Shown here: one piece after another, positions 18,441 to 28,274 of the stretch
Position numbering within the stretch: the stretch's first letter is position 1
Layout of the letters: every line of letters starts with the position of its first letter
Assembly: GCF_030068605.1 (NCBI RefSeq)
Contig: NZ_JASJOU010000009.1
Coordinates: 248,001 to 312,000, forward strand
Source of the DNA: Xanthocytophaga agilis
Lineage (GTDB): Bacteria; Bacteroidota; Bacteroidia; Cytophagales; 172606-1
Length of the DNA stretch: 64,000 nucleotides
Direction of reading: 5' to 3'
Notes under the pieces: model-generated
Told to the model about the DNA's origin: nothing
The model's database searches: none
What the model saw: the letters and a program-made list of their open reading frames with translations, nothing else
Made by a program: the position numbers and the translations under genes

Positions 18441-18472
18441 AAAAAAAGGTAGCTTTAAAAGCTACCTTTTTA
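18441..18472 (-). terminator. Terminator after susD
   Basis: The near-perfect palindrome AAAAAGGTAGCTTT-TAAAAGCTACCTTTTT gives a stable stem with a T-run in the direction of susD transcription. It separates the susCD pair from the FG-GAP lipoprotein gene. Confidence 0.75.
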
Positions 18473-18487
18473 TCGATGATTTATTGT

Positions 18488-20296
18488 TTATCTATACCCT
18501 TCATTTTGTGTCAAAGTCGATGTACCATTAACTGTTTGCAAATCGATTTGTCGTTGAGGTATTGGATAATATTCATCTTGTGGTGCTGTAAATTTACCAC
18601 CAGTAAGATCACTGGTCACTGTGGATTCATAAGTCAGATAGGCATTTAGCGTTGTTTCAGCAATTCCCCAACGTACTAAGTCAAAGAAACGATGTCCTTC
18701 CATTGCCAATTCAAGTTTACGTTCAAAGTAAATTGCTTTTAGCGCATATGCCTGCCCATTTGTAGCAAAATTACCTGCTGGATATTGTGATACATTATAA
18801 TTAGCAGCAGGTGTAGTTGAAAAACCAGTCATTGGGGCAGAATTACTCTTATACTGATAAACAAAACTAGCTGGGTTCGCAGCCCTTGCACGAACCTGGT
18901 TGACATATGTTTGTGCCTTATCCAGATTACCTAGCTGAGCTTCCACTTCTGCAGCCATTAGTAGTACATCAGCAAATCGAATAACTAAAATATTTATAGC
19001 TGTACCAGGAGCCCACGTATGCTGATCTGCATATTTATCTTGTGTAGCCTGCCAGTATACATTTTTCTTTGGAGCATAGGGTCCTCCATAACTTTGATCA
19101 CGTACCCAGTTAGCTCCAGGATGAAGACCCCAGTCTAAATATGGTATTCCTCTCCGTCCTACAGTCCAGTCTAGTCGGGGGTCCAGAGATCCTTCATCCG
19201 GTGTAAAGGCTTGATCTGATTTTATCCCCATATCACTTTTTACGGCATTTCCATTATAGTTATCTAAGAAAGGTAAACCGGTAGCGTTAGTACGGAACGA
19301 ATTTACCAAATCCTGTGATGGCTGATAGAAACCACAACAACGGAAAGGACTATTATATGGGAAGTTTAGCATACCGCCATTATTAGCATTACCAATTGTA
19401 TTGGTTCCATCATTAGCTACTTGTTGAATGGCAAATACCGACTCCTTATTATTCTCCACAGCTGGATTGAAATTATCTTCATAATTATCAGTTAATCCAT
19501 ATTTTAACCCATTCGAAGTAACTCCATTGGTAATTACATCATCAAATACGGGCTTTGCCTCTGTATATTTCTTTTGATATAAATATGCTTTGGCAAGATA
19601 TGCACCTGCTGCCCATTTGTTTACTCTACCAACTTGAGACTGGGTTTCTGGCAAATTCTGATATGCATATAAAAAATCAGCTTCAATTTTAGGCCAGATG
19701 TCTTCTGTATTGGGTACATTAAATGACTCAGGGGTAGGTTTGGTATAATCAATTGTATTCTCATCTATCCAAGGTACATTATTAAACATTTTCTTTAGCT
19801 CAAAATAATAATGAGCTCTTAAAAAACGTGCTTGTGCCTCGAAACTCTTAGCCTCATCGGGTGTAACATCCGTTGCTACCTTCAAAAATACAAGCACAGA
19901 ATTAGCTCTGCTTACTCCTTCATAAACAGTTCTCCATTTGCTATTTAAATAACCATTACTTGGATCTGTGATAAATTTGGCAATTCCATCAATAGCAGGC
20001 TGATCAGCACCATTACTACCTTTATGAGCATCTCCTCCGGCAACACTCCCATACACCCAGTTATCAGGCGCTGCCTCCCAGGAATTACTACCACTAAAAT
20101 TTTGGTTGTCCTGTCTGGACCCATCCAGCGCAGCATATGCTCCTGTTAGTAATGCATCAACACCTGCTCTTGTTCCTAATTGTACATTATTTAATGCGCC
20201 TTGTGCAGGTTTATCTAAAAAGTTATCGCCACAAGAATAAAATAATGGAATCGAAGCAGCTATAACCAGAGTTACTATAAATTTTGCTTTTTTCAT
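18488..20296 (-). CDS. SusD/RagB-family nutrient-binding outer-membrane lipoprotein
   Basis: 602 residues. The lipoprotein signal ends IPLFYSCGDNFLDKPAQG, with the 'CxxxFLDxxP' start typical of SusD. The N-terminal half has TPR-like helices (ARFLRAHYYFELKKMFNNVP; AKAYLYQKKYTEAKPVFDDV). The C-terminal SusD signature LELAMEGHRFFDLVRWG is followed by YPIPQRQIDL. SusD caps the SusC transporter and binds the glycan or peptide to be imported. It follows susC by 20 bases and shares its transcript. No carbohydrate-active enzyme sits beside the pair, so the substrate is unknown. Confidence 0.95.
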   Translation of the reverse strand: MKKAKFIVTLVIAASIPLFYSCGDNFLDKPAQGALNNVQLGTRAGVDALLTGAYAALDGSRQDNQNFSGSNSWEAAPDNWVYGSVAGGDAHKGSNGADQPAIDGIAKFITDPSNGYLNSKWRTVYEGVSRANSVLVFLKVATDVTPDEAKSFEAQARFLRAHYYFELKKMFNNVPWIDENTIDYTKPTPESFNVPNTEDIWPKIEADFLYAYQNLPETQSQVGRVNKWAAGAYLAKAYLYQKKYTEAKPVFDDVITNGVTSNGLKYGLTDNYEDNFNPAVENNKESVFAIQQVANDGTNTIGNANNGGMLNFPYNSPFRCCGFYQPSQDLVNSFRTNATGLPFLDNYNGNAVKSDMGIKSDQAFTPDEGSLDPRLDWTVGRRGIPYLDWGLHPGANWVRDQSYGGPYAPKKNVYWQATQDKYADQHTWAPGTAINILVIRFADVLLMAAEVEAQLGNLDKAQTYVNQVRARAANPASFVYQYKSNSAPMTGFSTTPAANYNVSQYPAGNFATNGQAYALKAIYFERKLELAMEGHRFFDLVRWGIAETTLNAYLTYESTVTSDLTGGKFTAPQDEYYPIPQRQIDLQTVNGTSTLTQNEGYR

Positions 20297-20316
20297 TTCA
20301 ATTCAGTTTTCAGTGA

Positions 20317-23300
20317 TTAAAATGTAAGGTTCAGTCCCATGATGAATTGACGTTGATTTGGATAGGTACCTTCGTCAATACTAAAGGTTGTTGTCCGATC
20401 TGAATTAGTGAAGCCAACCTCAGGATCTACACCTGAATATTTTGTAATTGTGAAAAGATTAGCAGCCTGTACATAAACCCGTAGTCTCTCAACACGAACT
20501 TTTTGCAATAAGCTAGTAGGTAATGTATAGCCGAGCTGCAAGTTTTTGGCTCTTAAATAAGAACCATTTTCTACATAATAAGAGTTAGGAACGTTAGTAG
20601 TACTAAATGATCCTGTAGTTTCCTGAATAGGTGCTTTTGCATTATGGTTCTCAGGAGTCCATGAGTCATTTAAGGCAGTATTACTTTTCGCACCTAAGAA
20701 GTTAGGATAAAAGTCTGTCCACCATTTTACGTTATTCCAGATTTTATTACCCTGTGAACCATATAGGAATATAAAGAAATCGAAATTCTTATAATTCAAT
20801 GAGATATTCAGACCATAGGTAAATTTAGGATTAGGATTACCTAGTACAGTACGATCTGCCTCTGTAATACGTCCATCACCATTTACATCTGCATAACGGA
20901 AACGTCCAACCTTCACATCTGCTTGATAAACAGCATTTGCATCACCAGTAGTACTACGAGCTTGCTCATTAGCAGCATCAATCTCAGCCTGATCATCCCA
21001 GAAACCATTCAATTTATACCCAAAGAATGAGCCTAATGCACTTCCTACCTGATTGCGGACAATAAAACTTCCATTAAAGCGTCGTCCTTCCTGATCAAAG
21101 TATTGGGCACCATTTGAGATTTTAAGTATTTTATTATTGTAAGTAGTTACTGTACCAGTAATATTCAGTTTCAGATCAGAAGTAAGATTGATATGCCCTG
21201 TCACTGCTGCATCCAGACCCTGGTTCCGCATTTGACCAACATTCACATAAGGAACTGTAGCAGCGCCTGCTGTGCCTGGAAGTTCAGGATTGTAAAGAAG
21301 ATCTCTGATCTCTTTTCTGTACCAGTCTACTGTAACATCCAAAGCGCCACTAAATAATGTCGCATCTAAACCAATATTACCATTGATTACACTTTCCCAC
21401 TTAGCACCTGGATTACCTATCTGAGTACGGTTTATACCAAACACAGTTGTATTGTTTGTACCGCCAAAGTCATAATAAGTACCAGAACGGTTAGAACCAT
21501 AGGTTGTAAAGGCATTGCTTGGCGTTACATTCAACTGATTACCCATTGCACCATATCCACCACGGATTTTCAGATCTGTTAACCAGCCAATATTCTTCAT
21601 AAAGTTTTCCTGCGATATTCTCCAGCCTGCACTTACAGCAGGGAACCAACCATACCGGTTATCCACAAATTTGGATGATCCATCTCGACGAATAACAAAG
21701 CCCAAAAGGTATTTGTCCTTTAAATTGTAGTCAACACGTCCAATCAATGAGAATAAAGAGTTAGATACATTTGAGCTATAATTAGTAGGAGATGCAGACC
21801 CAGTAGTAAGATTGGTATAGTTAGGATCAAATGAGAAATACCCTTGTGTAGTTCCACCTAGAGTTTTGTCTACGGCATTATATGCCTCTGTACCTACTAA
21901 TACTTTAATATCATGTATTTCATTGAAGTTATGGTGATAATTTAACGTGTTAGTCCACGTCCAGTTAAACCCACTTCCATTTTGCTCTGTATAAGAGTTG
22001 GCAGTATTGTTCTCAGCATTTTCGTATTCTGGATAAGCAAAAGAACGACTATTCCAGTTATATAACTCACCTCCAAAACTAGTACGTGCAGTAAAGTCGT
22101 TGAAAAGATCAACTTCTCCGAATACGTTTCCAAATAATCTATTTGATAGACCTTTATTATTCGCAGTACGCTTCTGAATAGCTACCGGATTACGTGCATT
22201 CCCCATATCTTTTGCAAAAGATCCAGCAAAATTTCCAGCAATATCATATACAGGGATTATAGGTTGTTCTCTGAATGCGTGACCTACAGCACTACCTTCG
22301 TCCAATGTAGCTACTCTTGGATTATCCGTCGCTGAAAATCCAAGATTTTCTCCAATTCTAATCTTCTTGGAAACATTGTACTGACTATTAGAACGAATTG
22401 TATATCGTTTATTATAGGTATTGATTAATGTTCCCTGTTGGTTAAAATAGTTTACAGAGAAGAAATAACTTCCCTGGTCACCACCTCCACTTAGAGAAAG
22501 ATTATGGCTGGTAATAGGTGCATTTTTGAAAATCTGATGGAACCAGTCAGTTCCTGCTTTATTTGCTTTTACAATCCGGTAAAAGCCATTATACTCACCA
22601 GAACTGGTATAATTAGGATTCACTCTATATAAACTAGGGTCTACTGCAGGATCACCTTCTTGTAAACCAAATTGATTTCCTCCAACAAGGTAATCTGGCA
22701 AAACATATGAATTACCATTCTCACGATATTGAGGATCATCATTTGTAGCAACTCCTGAGTTTACTTTTGCCAAGCGCTTTAAATCAGCCATTCCCTGAGG
22801 AGATAAGATATCCCATACATTGCCTCCTTTAGGTGTCTGTACCCCATAATAAGCATCATAGCTTACTTTAATCTTGCTTGAACCTTTTCTTGTAGTGATA
22901 ATAACCACACCATTGGCAGCACGAGATCCATAAATAGACGCAGAACCAGCATCTTTCAATACCTGCATGGTAGCAATGTCATTTGGGTTAATGTCATTGA
23001 TATTTTGGGTGGGTACACCATCTACTACATACAAAGGCTGGTTATTCCCAAAAGTGTTAAAACCCCGAATTTGAACTCTGGGAGATTGACCTGGTTGACC
23101 AGATCCTAATACAGTTACCCCTGCTGCCTGCCCTTGTAGCATATTTTCTACCTGTGCAGTAGGTTGCTTAGTAACCTGCTCAATATTTACAACTGCTACC
23201 GAACCTGTCAGATCTTTTTTCTGCTGAGTTCCATAACCTACTACTACCACTTCACTTAAGGCGGTAACGTCAGCACCTAATGTGATGTCAACTGTCGTGC

Positions 23301-23916
23301 GATTACCAATAGCAACTTCCTGAGTGGTGTAGCCAATAAAAGAAAACACCAGAGTTCCACTTCCATCAGGTACTGTAATACTATATTGTCCCTCTGTATT
23401 AGTCACTGTGCCAGTAGTGGTGCCTTTTAATGCTACACTTACACCTGGTAAAGCTTCTCCTTTGTCGTCTGTAACTTTACCTGTTACGGTAAGAGCCGGA
23501 GCAACATTGGCGCTTGCTTCAAAAATACCACCATCAATAGCAGTGATTTGATCAGCAGTCAATAATATGCGTCCTGATACAACCTGATATGAGATATCCA
23601 GAGGAGATAAAATAGTTGTTAATACAGTAGAAAGCTTTTGGTCCACTGTGTGAATAGACACTGACCGATCTGCTTTAATAGTTTTTCGGCTGTATACAAA
23701 CTTTACTCCTGTCTGATCCTCAATTGAACTTAATACCTTTCTTAAATTGGTATTCTCCATTTTCAATGATATACTTCGTTCCAGTACATCCTGAGCCTTT
23801 ATCTCATGCGCATATGAGAACGATGCAAAAACAAAGGCTATACATAATTGCGTTAAAGAGATCTTCATAAGCATGCAGAATAATGCATACGGTTGCAATT
23901 GTCGGATTCTTTTCAT
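20317..23916 (-). CDS. SusC/RagA-family TonB-dependent transporter with STN signalling domain
   Basis: 1199 residues from the ATG at 23916 (MKRIRQLQPYALFC). The frame also has an ATG 18 codons upstream (23970). Order of domains: signal peptide; STN domain at about 50-125 (ISLKMENTNLRKVLSSIEDQ...FVYSRK), used in TonB receptors that signal to FecR; carboxypeptidase-D-like beta-sandwich at about 145-220 (VTGKVTDDKGEALPGVSVAL); the SusC 'EVVVVGYGTQ' motif; a plug with QIRGFNTFGNNQPLYVVDG; then a large barrel ending FIMGLNLTF. It imports large substrates together with SusD. The STN domain and the fecR/sigma genes just upstream make this a transport-coupled regulatory system. Confidence 0.96.
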   Translation of the reverse strand: MKRIRQLQPYALFCMLMKISLTQLCIAFVFASFSYAHEIKAQDVLERSISLKMENTNLRKVLSSIEDQTGVKFVYSRKTIKADRSVSIHTVDQKLSTVLTTILSPLDISYQVVSGRILLTADQITAIDGGIFEASANVAPALTVTGKVTDDKGEALPGVSVALKGTTTGTVTNTEGQYSITVPDGSGTLVFSFIGYTTQEVAIGNRTTVDITLGADVTALSEVVVVGYGTQQKKDLTGSVAVVNIEQVTKQPTAQVENMLQGQAAGVTVLGSGQPGQSPRVQIRGFNTFGNNQPLYVVDGVPTQNINDINPNDIATMQVLKDAGSASIYGSRAANGVVIITTRKGSSKIKVSYDAYYGVQTPKGGNVWDILSPQGMADLKRLAKVNSGVATNDDPQYRENGNSYVLPDYLVGGNQFGLQEGDPAVDPSLYRVNPNYTSSGEYNGFYRIVKANKAGTDWFHQIFKNAPITSHNLSLSGGGDQGSYFFSVNYFNQQGTLINTYNKRYTIRSNSQYNVSKKIRIGENLGFSATDNPRVATLDEGSAVGHAFREQPIIPVYDIAGNFAGSFAKDMGNARNPVAIQKRTANNKGLSNRLFGNVFGEVDLFNDFTARTSFGGELYNWNSRSFAYPEYENAENNTANSYTEQNGSGFNWTWTNTLNYHHNFNEIHDIKVLVGTEAYNAVDKTLGGTTQGYFSFDPNYTNLTTGSASPTNYSSNVSNSLFSLIGRVDYNLKDKYLLGFVIRRDGSSKFVDNRYGWFPAVSAGWRISQENFMKNIGWLTDLKIRGGYGAMGNQLNVTPSNAFTTYGSNRSGTYYDFGGTNNTTVFGINRTQIGNPGAKWESVINGNIGLDATLFSGALDVTVDWYRKEIRDLLYNPELPGTAGAATVPYVNVGQMRNQGLDAAVTGHINLTSDLKLNITGTVTTYNNKILKISNGAQYFDQEGRRFNGSFIVRNQVGSALGSFFGYKLNGFWDDQAEIDAANEQARSTTGDANAVYQADVKVGRFRYADVNGDGRITEADRTVLGNPNPKFTYGLNISLNYKNFDFFIFLYGSQGNKIWNNVKWWTDFYPNFLGAKSNTALNDSWTPENHNAKAPIQETTGSFSTTNVPNSYYVENGSYLRAKNLQLGYTLPTSLLQKVRVERLRVYVQAANLFTITKYSGVDPEVGFTNSDRTTTFSIDEGTYPNQRQFIMGLNLTF

Positions 23917-24013
23917 ACTTTTAACTGTTTCTGTTTTGTGGAAAAAATAGGACAAAGGGGAGCCGTTCATTTATCTTAGCAGGATAAATGTGTCTTTTTG
24001 AGACAAGGCTCAT

Positions 24014-24049
24014 AAAAGCCAATGGTGGTAGCGCACTATTGGCTTTTTT
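24014..24049. terminator. Hairpin between fecR and susC
   Basis: The stem AAAAGCCAAT (24014-24023) / ATTGGCTTTT (24038-24047) has T-runs on both strands. It lies between the fecR stop and the susC start, so it may end or attenuate the fecR transcript, leaving susCD to its own sigma-dependent promoter. Confidence 0.6.
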
Positions 24050-24147
24050 AGCTTATCATTACTAGTAAGTTGAAGGTTATTTTATCATTTGGAATGAGGT
24101 GATGGATTAATAAACGTTGATTGAACAGATACGAGGCAAATCGATAC

Positions 24148-25221
24148 TTAGTCACATCCATTTCCAGAGATTAGTATACGAGTTCCCTTGATTTCATAAG
24201 TTGCCCCAATTGACTGACACAACAAATCCAGTTTTTCGTATAATGGCATCTCAGTAATGTCACCCGTAAAGGTGCAGGCGTTTAATTTTTCACTAGCCGG
24301 AACAATCTCTATCCCATAGCGTTGTTCCAGACTACCTAATATTTCCAGAATAGGTCTGTCATTATAAACTAACTTTTCTGGTAAAGGTGTATTCTTAATC
24401 TCTTTGATTTCAATAGGCTTTTCAACGAGTCCTGTTACCCAGTGGCGGCCTTTTTCAAAAAACTCAACTCTTTGATTTGGAGTGAGAATTACACCATTGT
24501 TACTAAGCTTATCTCTAGCTATGGTATTTACATCTGATGTATTGGACTTTTCATAGGCTGAATTTTCGTATACAGATACTTTACCTGTTGCAACATCTAC
24601 TTCAATAGAATTTGATTGATCTTTTGTTTTAATCCAGAAACTTGTTCCTAATACTTTTGTCACAAGGCGACCTGTGTATACCAGAAATGGCTTCTCCGGA
24701 TCTTTAGCAATCTCAAAAAATGCATCCCCGGTTAGTTGAATTTCCCTCTTATGGGAATTAAAAATTTTAGGATATAAAATACTACTGTTGGGAGATAAGT
24801 GTACTACACTATTATCCTGTAAGACTATTTTTTTTACTATTTGGCTTTGATTTTGCTGTGAGATCAATTCTACATTTTTTTCAAACGTACAGATCTCTTT
24901 TTCAGTAGATATCTTTTTTGTGAAAAAAAAGAAAGAAGCAATAGTTATCAAAACACAAGCTGCAGCAACTCCAGTATATATAAGAGTGCGATTCTTTCGT
25001 TTGCCAGTCTCTAGTGGGATAACGTTTTCTGAATCTTCGATTTCATTATTGATATTACTCCACAATCTATGCTCTAACTCGTTTTTTTCTTCATATGTTA
25101 AATCTAACTGTGATTGATTTTCTAAAAGAGAATACCACCGATGTATCTTCAACATTTCTTCTTTGGTACAGCTACCCTGAAGATATCGATGTAGCAATTG
25201 ATGAAATTCTATTTTATTCAT
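24148..25221 (-). CDS. FecR-family anti-sigma factor
   Basis: 357 residues from the ATG at 25221 (MNKIEFHQLLHRYLQG); the open frame to 25239 begins with TTG. The cytoplasmic N-terminal helical domain (1-85) would hold the sigma factor. One transmembrane segment follows (TLIYTGVAAACVLITIASFFFF, about 95-115). The periplasmic FecR domain contains VVHLSPNSSILYPKIF, REIQLTGDAFFEIAKDPEKPF and a C-terminal STN-interacting region (PILEILGSLEQRYGIEIVP, CTFTGDITEMPL). It relays occupancy of the SusC-type receptor to the ECF sigma factor. The sigma gene lies upstream, but with an unusually long 388-bp gap. Confidence 0.93.
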   Translation of the reverse strand: MNKIEFHQLLHRYLQGSCTKEEMLKIHRWYSLLENQSQLDLTYEEKNELEHRLWSNINNEIEDSENVIPLETGKRKNRTLIYTGVAAACVLITIASFFFFTKKISTEKEICTFEKNVELISQQNQSQIVKKIVLQDNSVVHLSPNSSILYPKIFNSHKREIQLTGDAFFEIAKDPEKPFLVYTGRLVTKVLGTSFWIKTKDQSNSIEVDVATGKVSVYENSAYEKSNTSDVNTIARDKLSNNGVILTPNQRVEFFEKGRHWVTGLVEKPIEIKEIKNTPLPEKLVYNDRPILEILGSLEQRYGIEIVPASEKLNACTFTGDITEMPLYEKLDLLCQSIGATYEIKGTRILISGNGCD

Positions 25222-25609
25222 AAAGCTATAGATGAGCAAAGCAGATTATCCTTTCATATATAGAAGTCGTACAACTTGAATATTATCCTAAATGTTTTTA
25301 TATTTTCTTGGAAAGTTTATATAATACCGGTTATAAATATGCTACTTTCTTTAAAATATATAACTTAATTGCGCTAGTTGAAAGATTAGTTATATAAACA
25401 GCTAATCTCTGGATTACAAGTAAACAATTGGGATAGTAGACGAAAGCGATGAAGCTAGGGGAAGATCTGATAAAAGTTAACCGGACTTAACGGCGTGTAT
25501 ATGATATATAAATAATATACCAGACTCTTACAAGACACTTTTTTGTGTAGAGAAGTGATTAATCACTAATTGATGTACCTTCTTCACATATCTGAAGAAG
25601 ATAGTAGTC
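25222..25609. other. 388-bp gap between sigma factor and fecR
   Basis: No coding potential is seen. It holds a perfect 14-bp palindrome, AGTGATT-AATCACT (25554-25567), about 43 bases past the sigma stop. It also holds a short hairpin, CTTCTTCA / TGAAGAAG (about 25579-25600). Neither is followed by a good T-run in the minus direction. The gap is long enough for fecR to have its own promoter, which is not usual for sigma/fecR pairs. Confidence 0.5.
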
Positions 25610-26197
25610 TTACAAGAAAGAAGAAAATAGAATAAGAAAGATAAATAGGTGATCTTTCAAGTATACCCTCATAGATTTCAGTGATTTGGTCAGGTGATAT
25701 TCAACTGCTTTTTCAGAGAGGTCCAGATGTTCAGCAATTTGTGCAACAGGCCAATGTTCTAGTCTATTTAGCCTAAAAACTTCTCTTGATTTTTCAGGAA
25801 GTATGTCCAAACCATTGGTTATAGTAGAAATCAATTCATTAAAAGCTATGGTATTTTCTGTATTTGAGTCTTCTAACGATAAAAATGTTTTGTAATATTC
25901 TTCATATTCTCCCTGAACTATCTCAGAACGTATGTGATCTATAACAGAATATCTAACAGCAGTAAATAGATAATAGTCCAGCCTTGTAATATGTACGGTT
26001 GCTCTATTCTTCCATAACTTCACAAATATATCCTGTATAATCTCTTCTGCAGCTTGTTTGTCTTTCAGCTTTCTATAGGCAACAATGTACATTTTGTGCC
26101 AGTATAGTTGATAGATAGTTGTAAAGGCGGTTCTATCCCCATTCAAGAATGCTTCCAATAATTCCTGTTCAGATAATTCTGTATTCTTGCTATTCAT
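25610..26197 (-). CDS. ECF RNA polymerase sigma factor (Bacteroidetes sigma-70 family 1)
   Basis: 195 residues. Region 2 is seen as FTTIYQLYWHKMYIVAYRKL, AAEEIIQDIFVKLWKNR and DYYLFTAVRYSVIDHIR. Region 4 is seen as LPEKSREVFRLNRLEHWPVAQIAEHLDLSEKAVEYHL. This matches the ECF subgroup paired with FecR in Bacteroidota SusCD loci. The C-terminus ends in an unusual hydrophobic run, HLFIFLILFSSFL, which might touch the membrane or FecR. It is the first gene of the sigma-fecR-susC-susD series and would direct expression of susCD when the receptor is occupied. Confidence 0.95.
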   Translation of the reverse strand: MNSKNTELSEQELLEAFLNGDRTAFTTIYQLYWHKMYIVAYRKLKDKQAAEEIIQDIFVKLWKNRATVHITRLDYYLFTAVRYSVIDHIRSEIVQGEYEEYYKTFLSLEDSNTENTIAFNELISTITNGLDILPEKSREVFRLNRLEHWPVAQIAEHLDLSEKAVEYHLTKSLKSMRVYLKDHLFIFLILFSSFL

Positions 26198-26622
26198 CGC
26201 TAATGAAAGTATACTGAATTTGTAATATTAGTAGAGCCAAAGATGAAAATTAAGAAGTTAATTCCATACATTTAGAATTCTTAATTTCATCTATTTTTGA
26301 ACACATTAAGTACAAAAATAATTGATCCATTACACAAAACCTTTTTTTGACATAAATTATATTTAATATTTATTTAATACAAATATTTTTCAGCATTTCT
26401 ACTCATTATTGAATAATAGTAATATATATATTAACTAAAATGTGAAAGAGACACTTAAAAAAGTACAGATAAAGTAGCAGGATGGTTAGATAATTTCTAT
26501 TGGTAAAACCAGAATGTGTAGTTGCCTAAACCATTATATATAGTTTAGGAGTTTATTTTAGGTACCCGACTACGACCAGCATCTATCTCTGCTATGTATA
26601 TTTATTGTTTCTATTTAGCAGA
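26198..26622. other. 425-bp AT-rich gap upstream of the sigma gene
   Basis: No coding frame of note. Very AT-rich, with several A/T tracts. It must hold the promoter of the minus-strand sigma gene. A TATTTTTG box occurs on the minus strand at 26313-26320, but no matching -33 box lies at the usual distance. Confidence 0.4.
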
Positions 26623-28053
26623 TCAATGTACTGCTGCTTTGACAGGACTCTTCCGAAAATAGACATTCGGGTCTGTTCCTTTGGAATATTCTTTTCCCAA
26701 AGCAGGTAACCTTTTAAATAATGTAGGAACTATATTGTGTTTATCTACAATAACTTCTGGAGGATCCTGAAGAAAGTTATTATACACATCTATTATAGTA
26801 GTATAACTATCCAGATTTTCAAAATGTCTTCGAGCCAGACGCCAGGTAAGATAGGGAGTAGCAGGAATATTATCTTTATACTCATCTAAACCTTGTCCGA
26901 TTACCAATAAGCGCTTCTGACGAAAATTATAATGTTCCGGATTTTTTTTGACGATAAGAGCAGTGTCATTCCAAAGTGTAGCAGATAAGGGAAAATAAAA
27001 TTTGCCTACATTATTAAATCCTATGTATAGAAGCATTAACCAAAATACCAACTCCCCCAACCATGCCTTTCTGACCATAGAGAAATAGTAAGTCCCAAAA
27101 AAAGCAACAGGTGGTACAAAAACCAGAAAGATGTATGGCGCAAAATCATCTGCAAAGAAAAGTGACACTCCAGCCGCCAACAACCACATGAACATAGCCT
27201 GTTGACAACGAATCTGATAATTGATAAAACGTGTATTTCCTCCTATTAACTGACTAGCAGCCAACACTAATAATATGCCTAATGGTTGCAGGATAATAAG
27301 AAAAGTTTTGAAATCGGTATAAATGACACTATATCGTTGCCAAAACACTGCGATCCAGTTAAAATAAATAGCATCATATTCATTTACCAAATAAAAAGAT
27401 AGTAAAAGAATAGCAATAGGTAATGTAAAACCAAATGCCAACAATAGAAATTTACGAAGTCGAACAGCAGATAACAGTAGAAGTGCAACAAAAGCAAAAA
27501 TAATAAACCAACCAAAAGGTATATAGAAAAGTGTTGCCATACTCAGATAAAACCCGATACCAAACACTTCATCATCTACATCATCTCTATCAAGCTGTGT
27601 AAATAAAGCATTGAGACCGATCAGCAAAAAGGTAAGTCCTAACAAGACAGGCGACAATGTATAGAAATCGTAAAACAAAGTACCACACAGACAATACAAT
27701 AGTGCAGGCAGATGGGTACGGTCATTATACAATTCATGTCGTTGTAAGAACATACTGAAATAAGCTGACTGGATCATAACCAGAAACATAGCAATAATAT
27801 GATAGGCAAGCTGAGACCGACCAAATAGTATGTCAATTAATGCATATACACCTGCAGACAAAGGACTGAGACTATCCCAGGTTTCCGTGTAGATCATAAA
27901 TCCCCGATGCAACCGCTCCCCTATTAGCAGCCAGTTTAATTCAGGCTGTATCATTGGTAATCCATGTATAAGCAAGGGTAGTCTTATAACTACCAGAAAA
28001 AACCAGGCTACAAAAACAGAGCTAAACCCACCTGTAAGTAAAAAACGAAGCAT
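26623..28053 (-). CDS. Polytopic inner-membrane protein, DUF6427-like
   Basis: 476 residues with about ten to twelve transmembrane helices from residue 8 to about 345, then a soluble C-terminal tail of about 110 residues (KKNPEHYNFRQKRLLVIGQGLDEY...). The N-terminus LLTGGFSSVFVAWFFLVVIRLPLLIHGLP followed by ELNWLLIGERLHRGFMIYTETWDSLSPLSAGVY recalls the GT-C-like DUF6427 proteins of Bacteroidota; the assignment is by pattern only. No catalytic motif is obvious. It is divergent from rbfA. Confidence 0.6.
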   Translation of the reverse strand: MLRFLLTGGFSSVFVAWFFLVVIRLPLLIHGLPMIQPELNWLLIGERLHRGFMIYTETWDSLSPLSAGVYALIDILFGRSQLAYHIIAMFLVMIQSAYFSMFLQRHELYNDRTHLPALLYCLCGTLFYDFYTLSPVLLGLTFLLIGLNALFTQLDRDDVDDEVFGIGFYLSMATLFYIPFGWFIIFAFVALLLLSAVRLRKFLLLAFGFTLPIAILLLSFYLVNEYDAIYFNWIAVFWQRYSVIYTDFKTFLIILQPLGILLVLAASQLIGGNTRFINYQIRCQQAMFMWLLAAGVSLFFADDFAPYIFLVFVPPVAFFGTYYFSMVRKAWLGELVFWLMLLYIGFNNVGKFYFPLSATLWNDTALIVKKNPEHYNFRQKRLLVIGQGLDEYKDNIPATPYLTWRLARRHFENLDSYTTIIDVYNNFLQDPPEVIVDKHNIVPTLFKRLPALGKEYSKGTDPNVYFRKSPVKAAVH

Positions 28054-28261
28054 ATCTATAATATAATGTATTCACACCCTACCTATATATACAAGGTGTA
28101 ATGAACACAGGAAAAATTCTTTAGTAAAAGATAATCGCAAAATTAAGAAGAGAATCACAATAAGATAGTTTTCCTAATTGCTATTTAACGGCAAAATCCA
28201 TATTTATTGCAACTATTCAATAAATATGACTATTAAAACCGTCAATCCTTAACAGATTCAT

Positions 28262-28269
28262 TATCTTTG
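28262..28269 (+). promoter_or_regulatory. TAnnTTTG box directly ahead of rbfA
   Basis: TATCTTTG matches the Bacteroidota -7 consensus and ends only 5 bases before the rbfA ATG. A start site at the usual distance would give a leaderless or nearly leaderless mRNA. A -33 TTTG is not clear. Confidence 0.45.
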
Positions 28270-28274
28270 CGACT

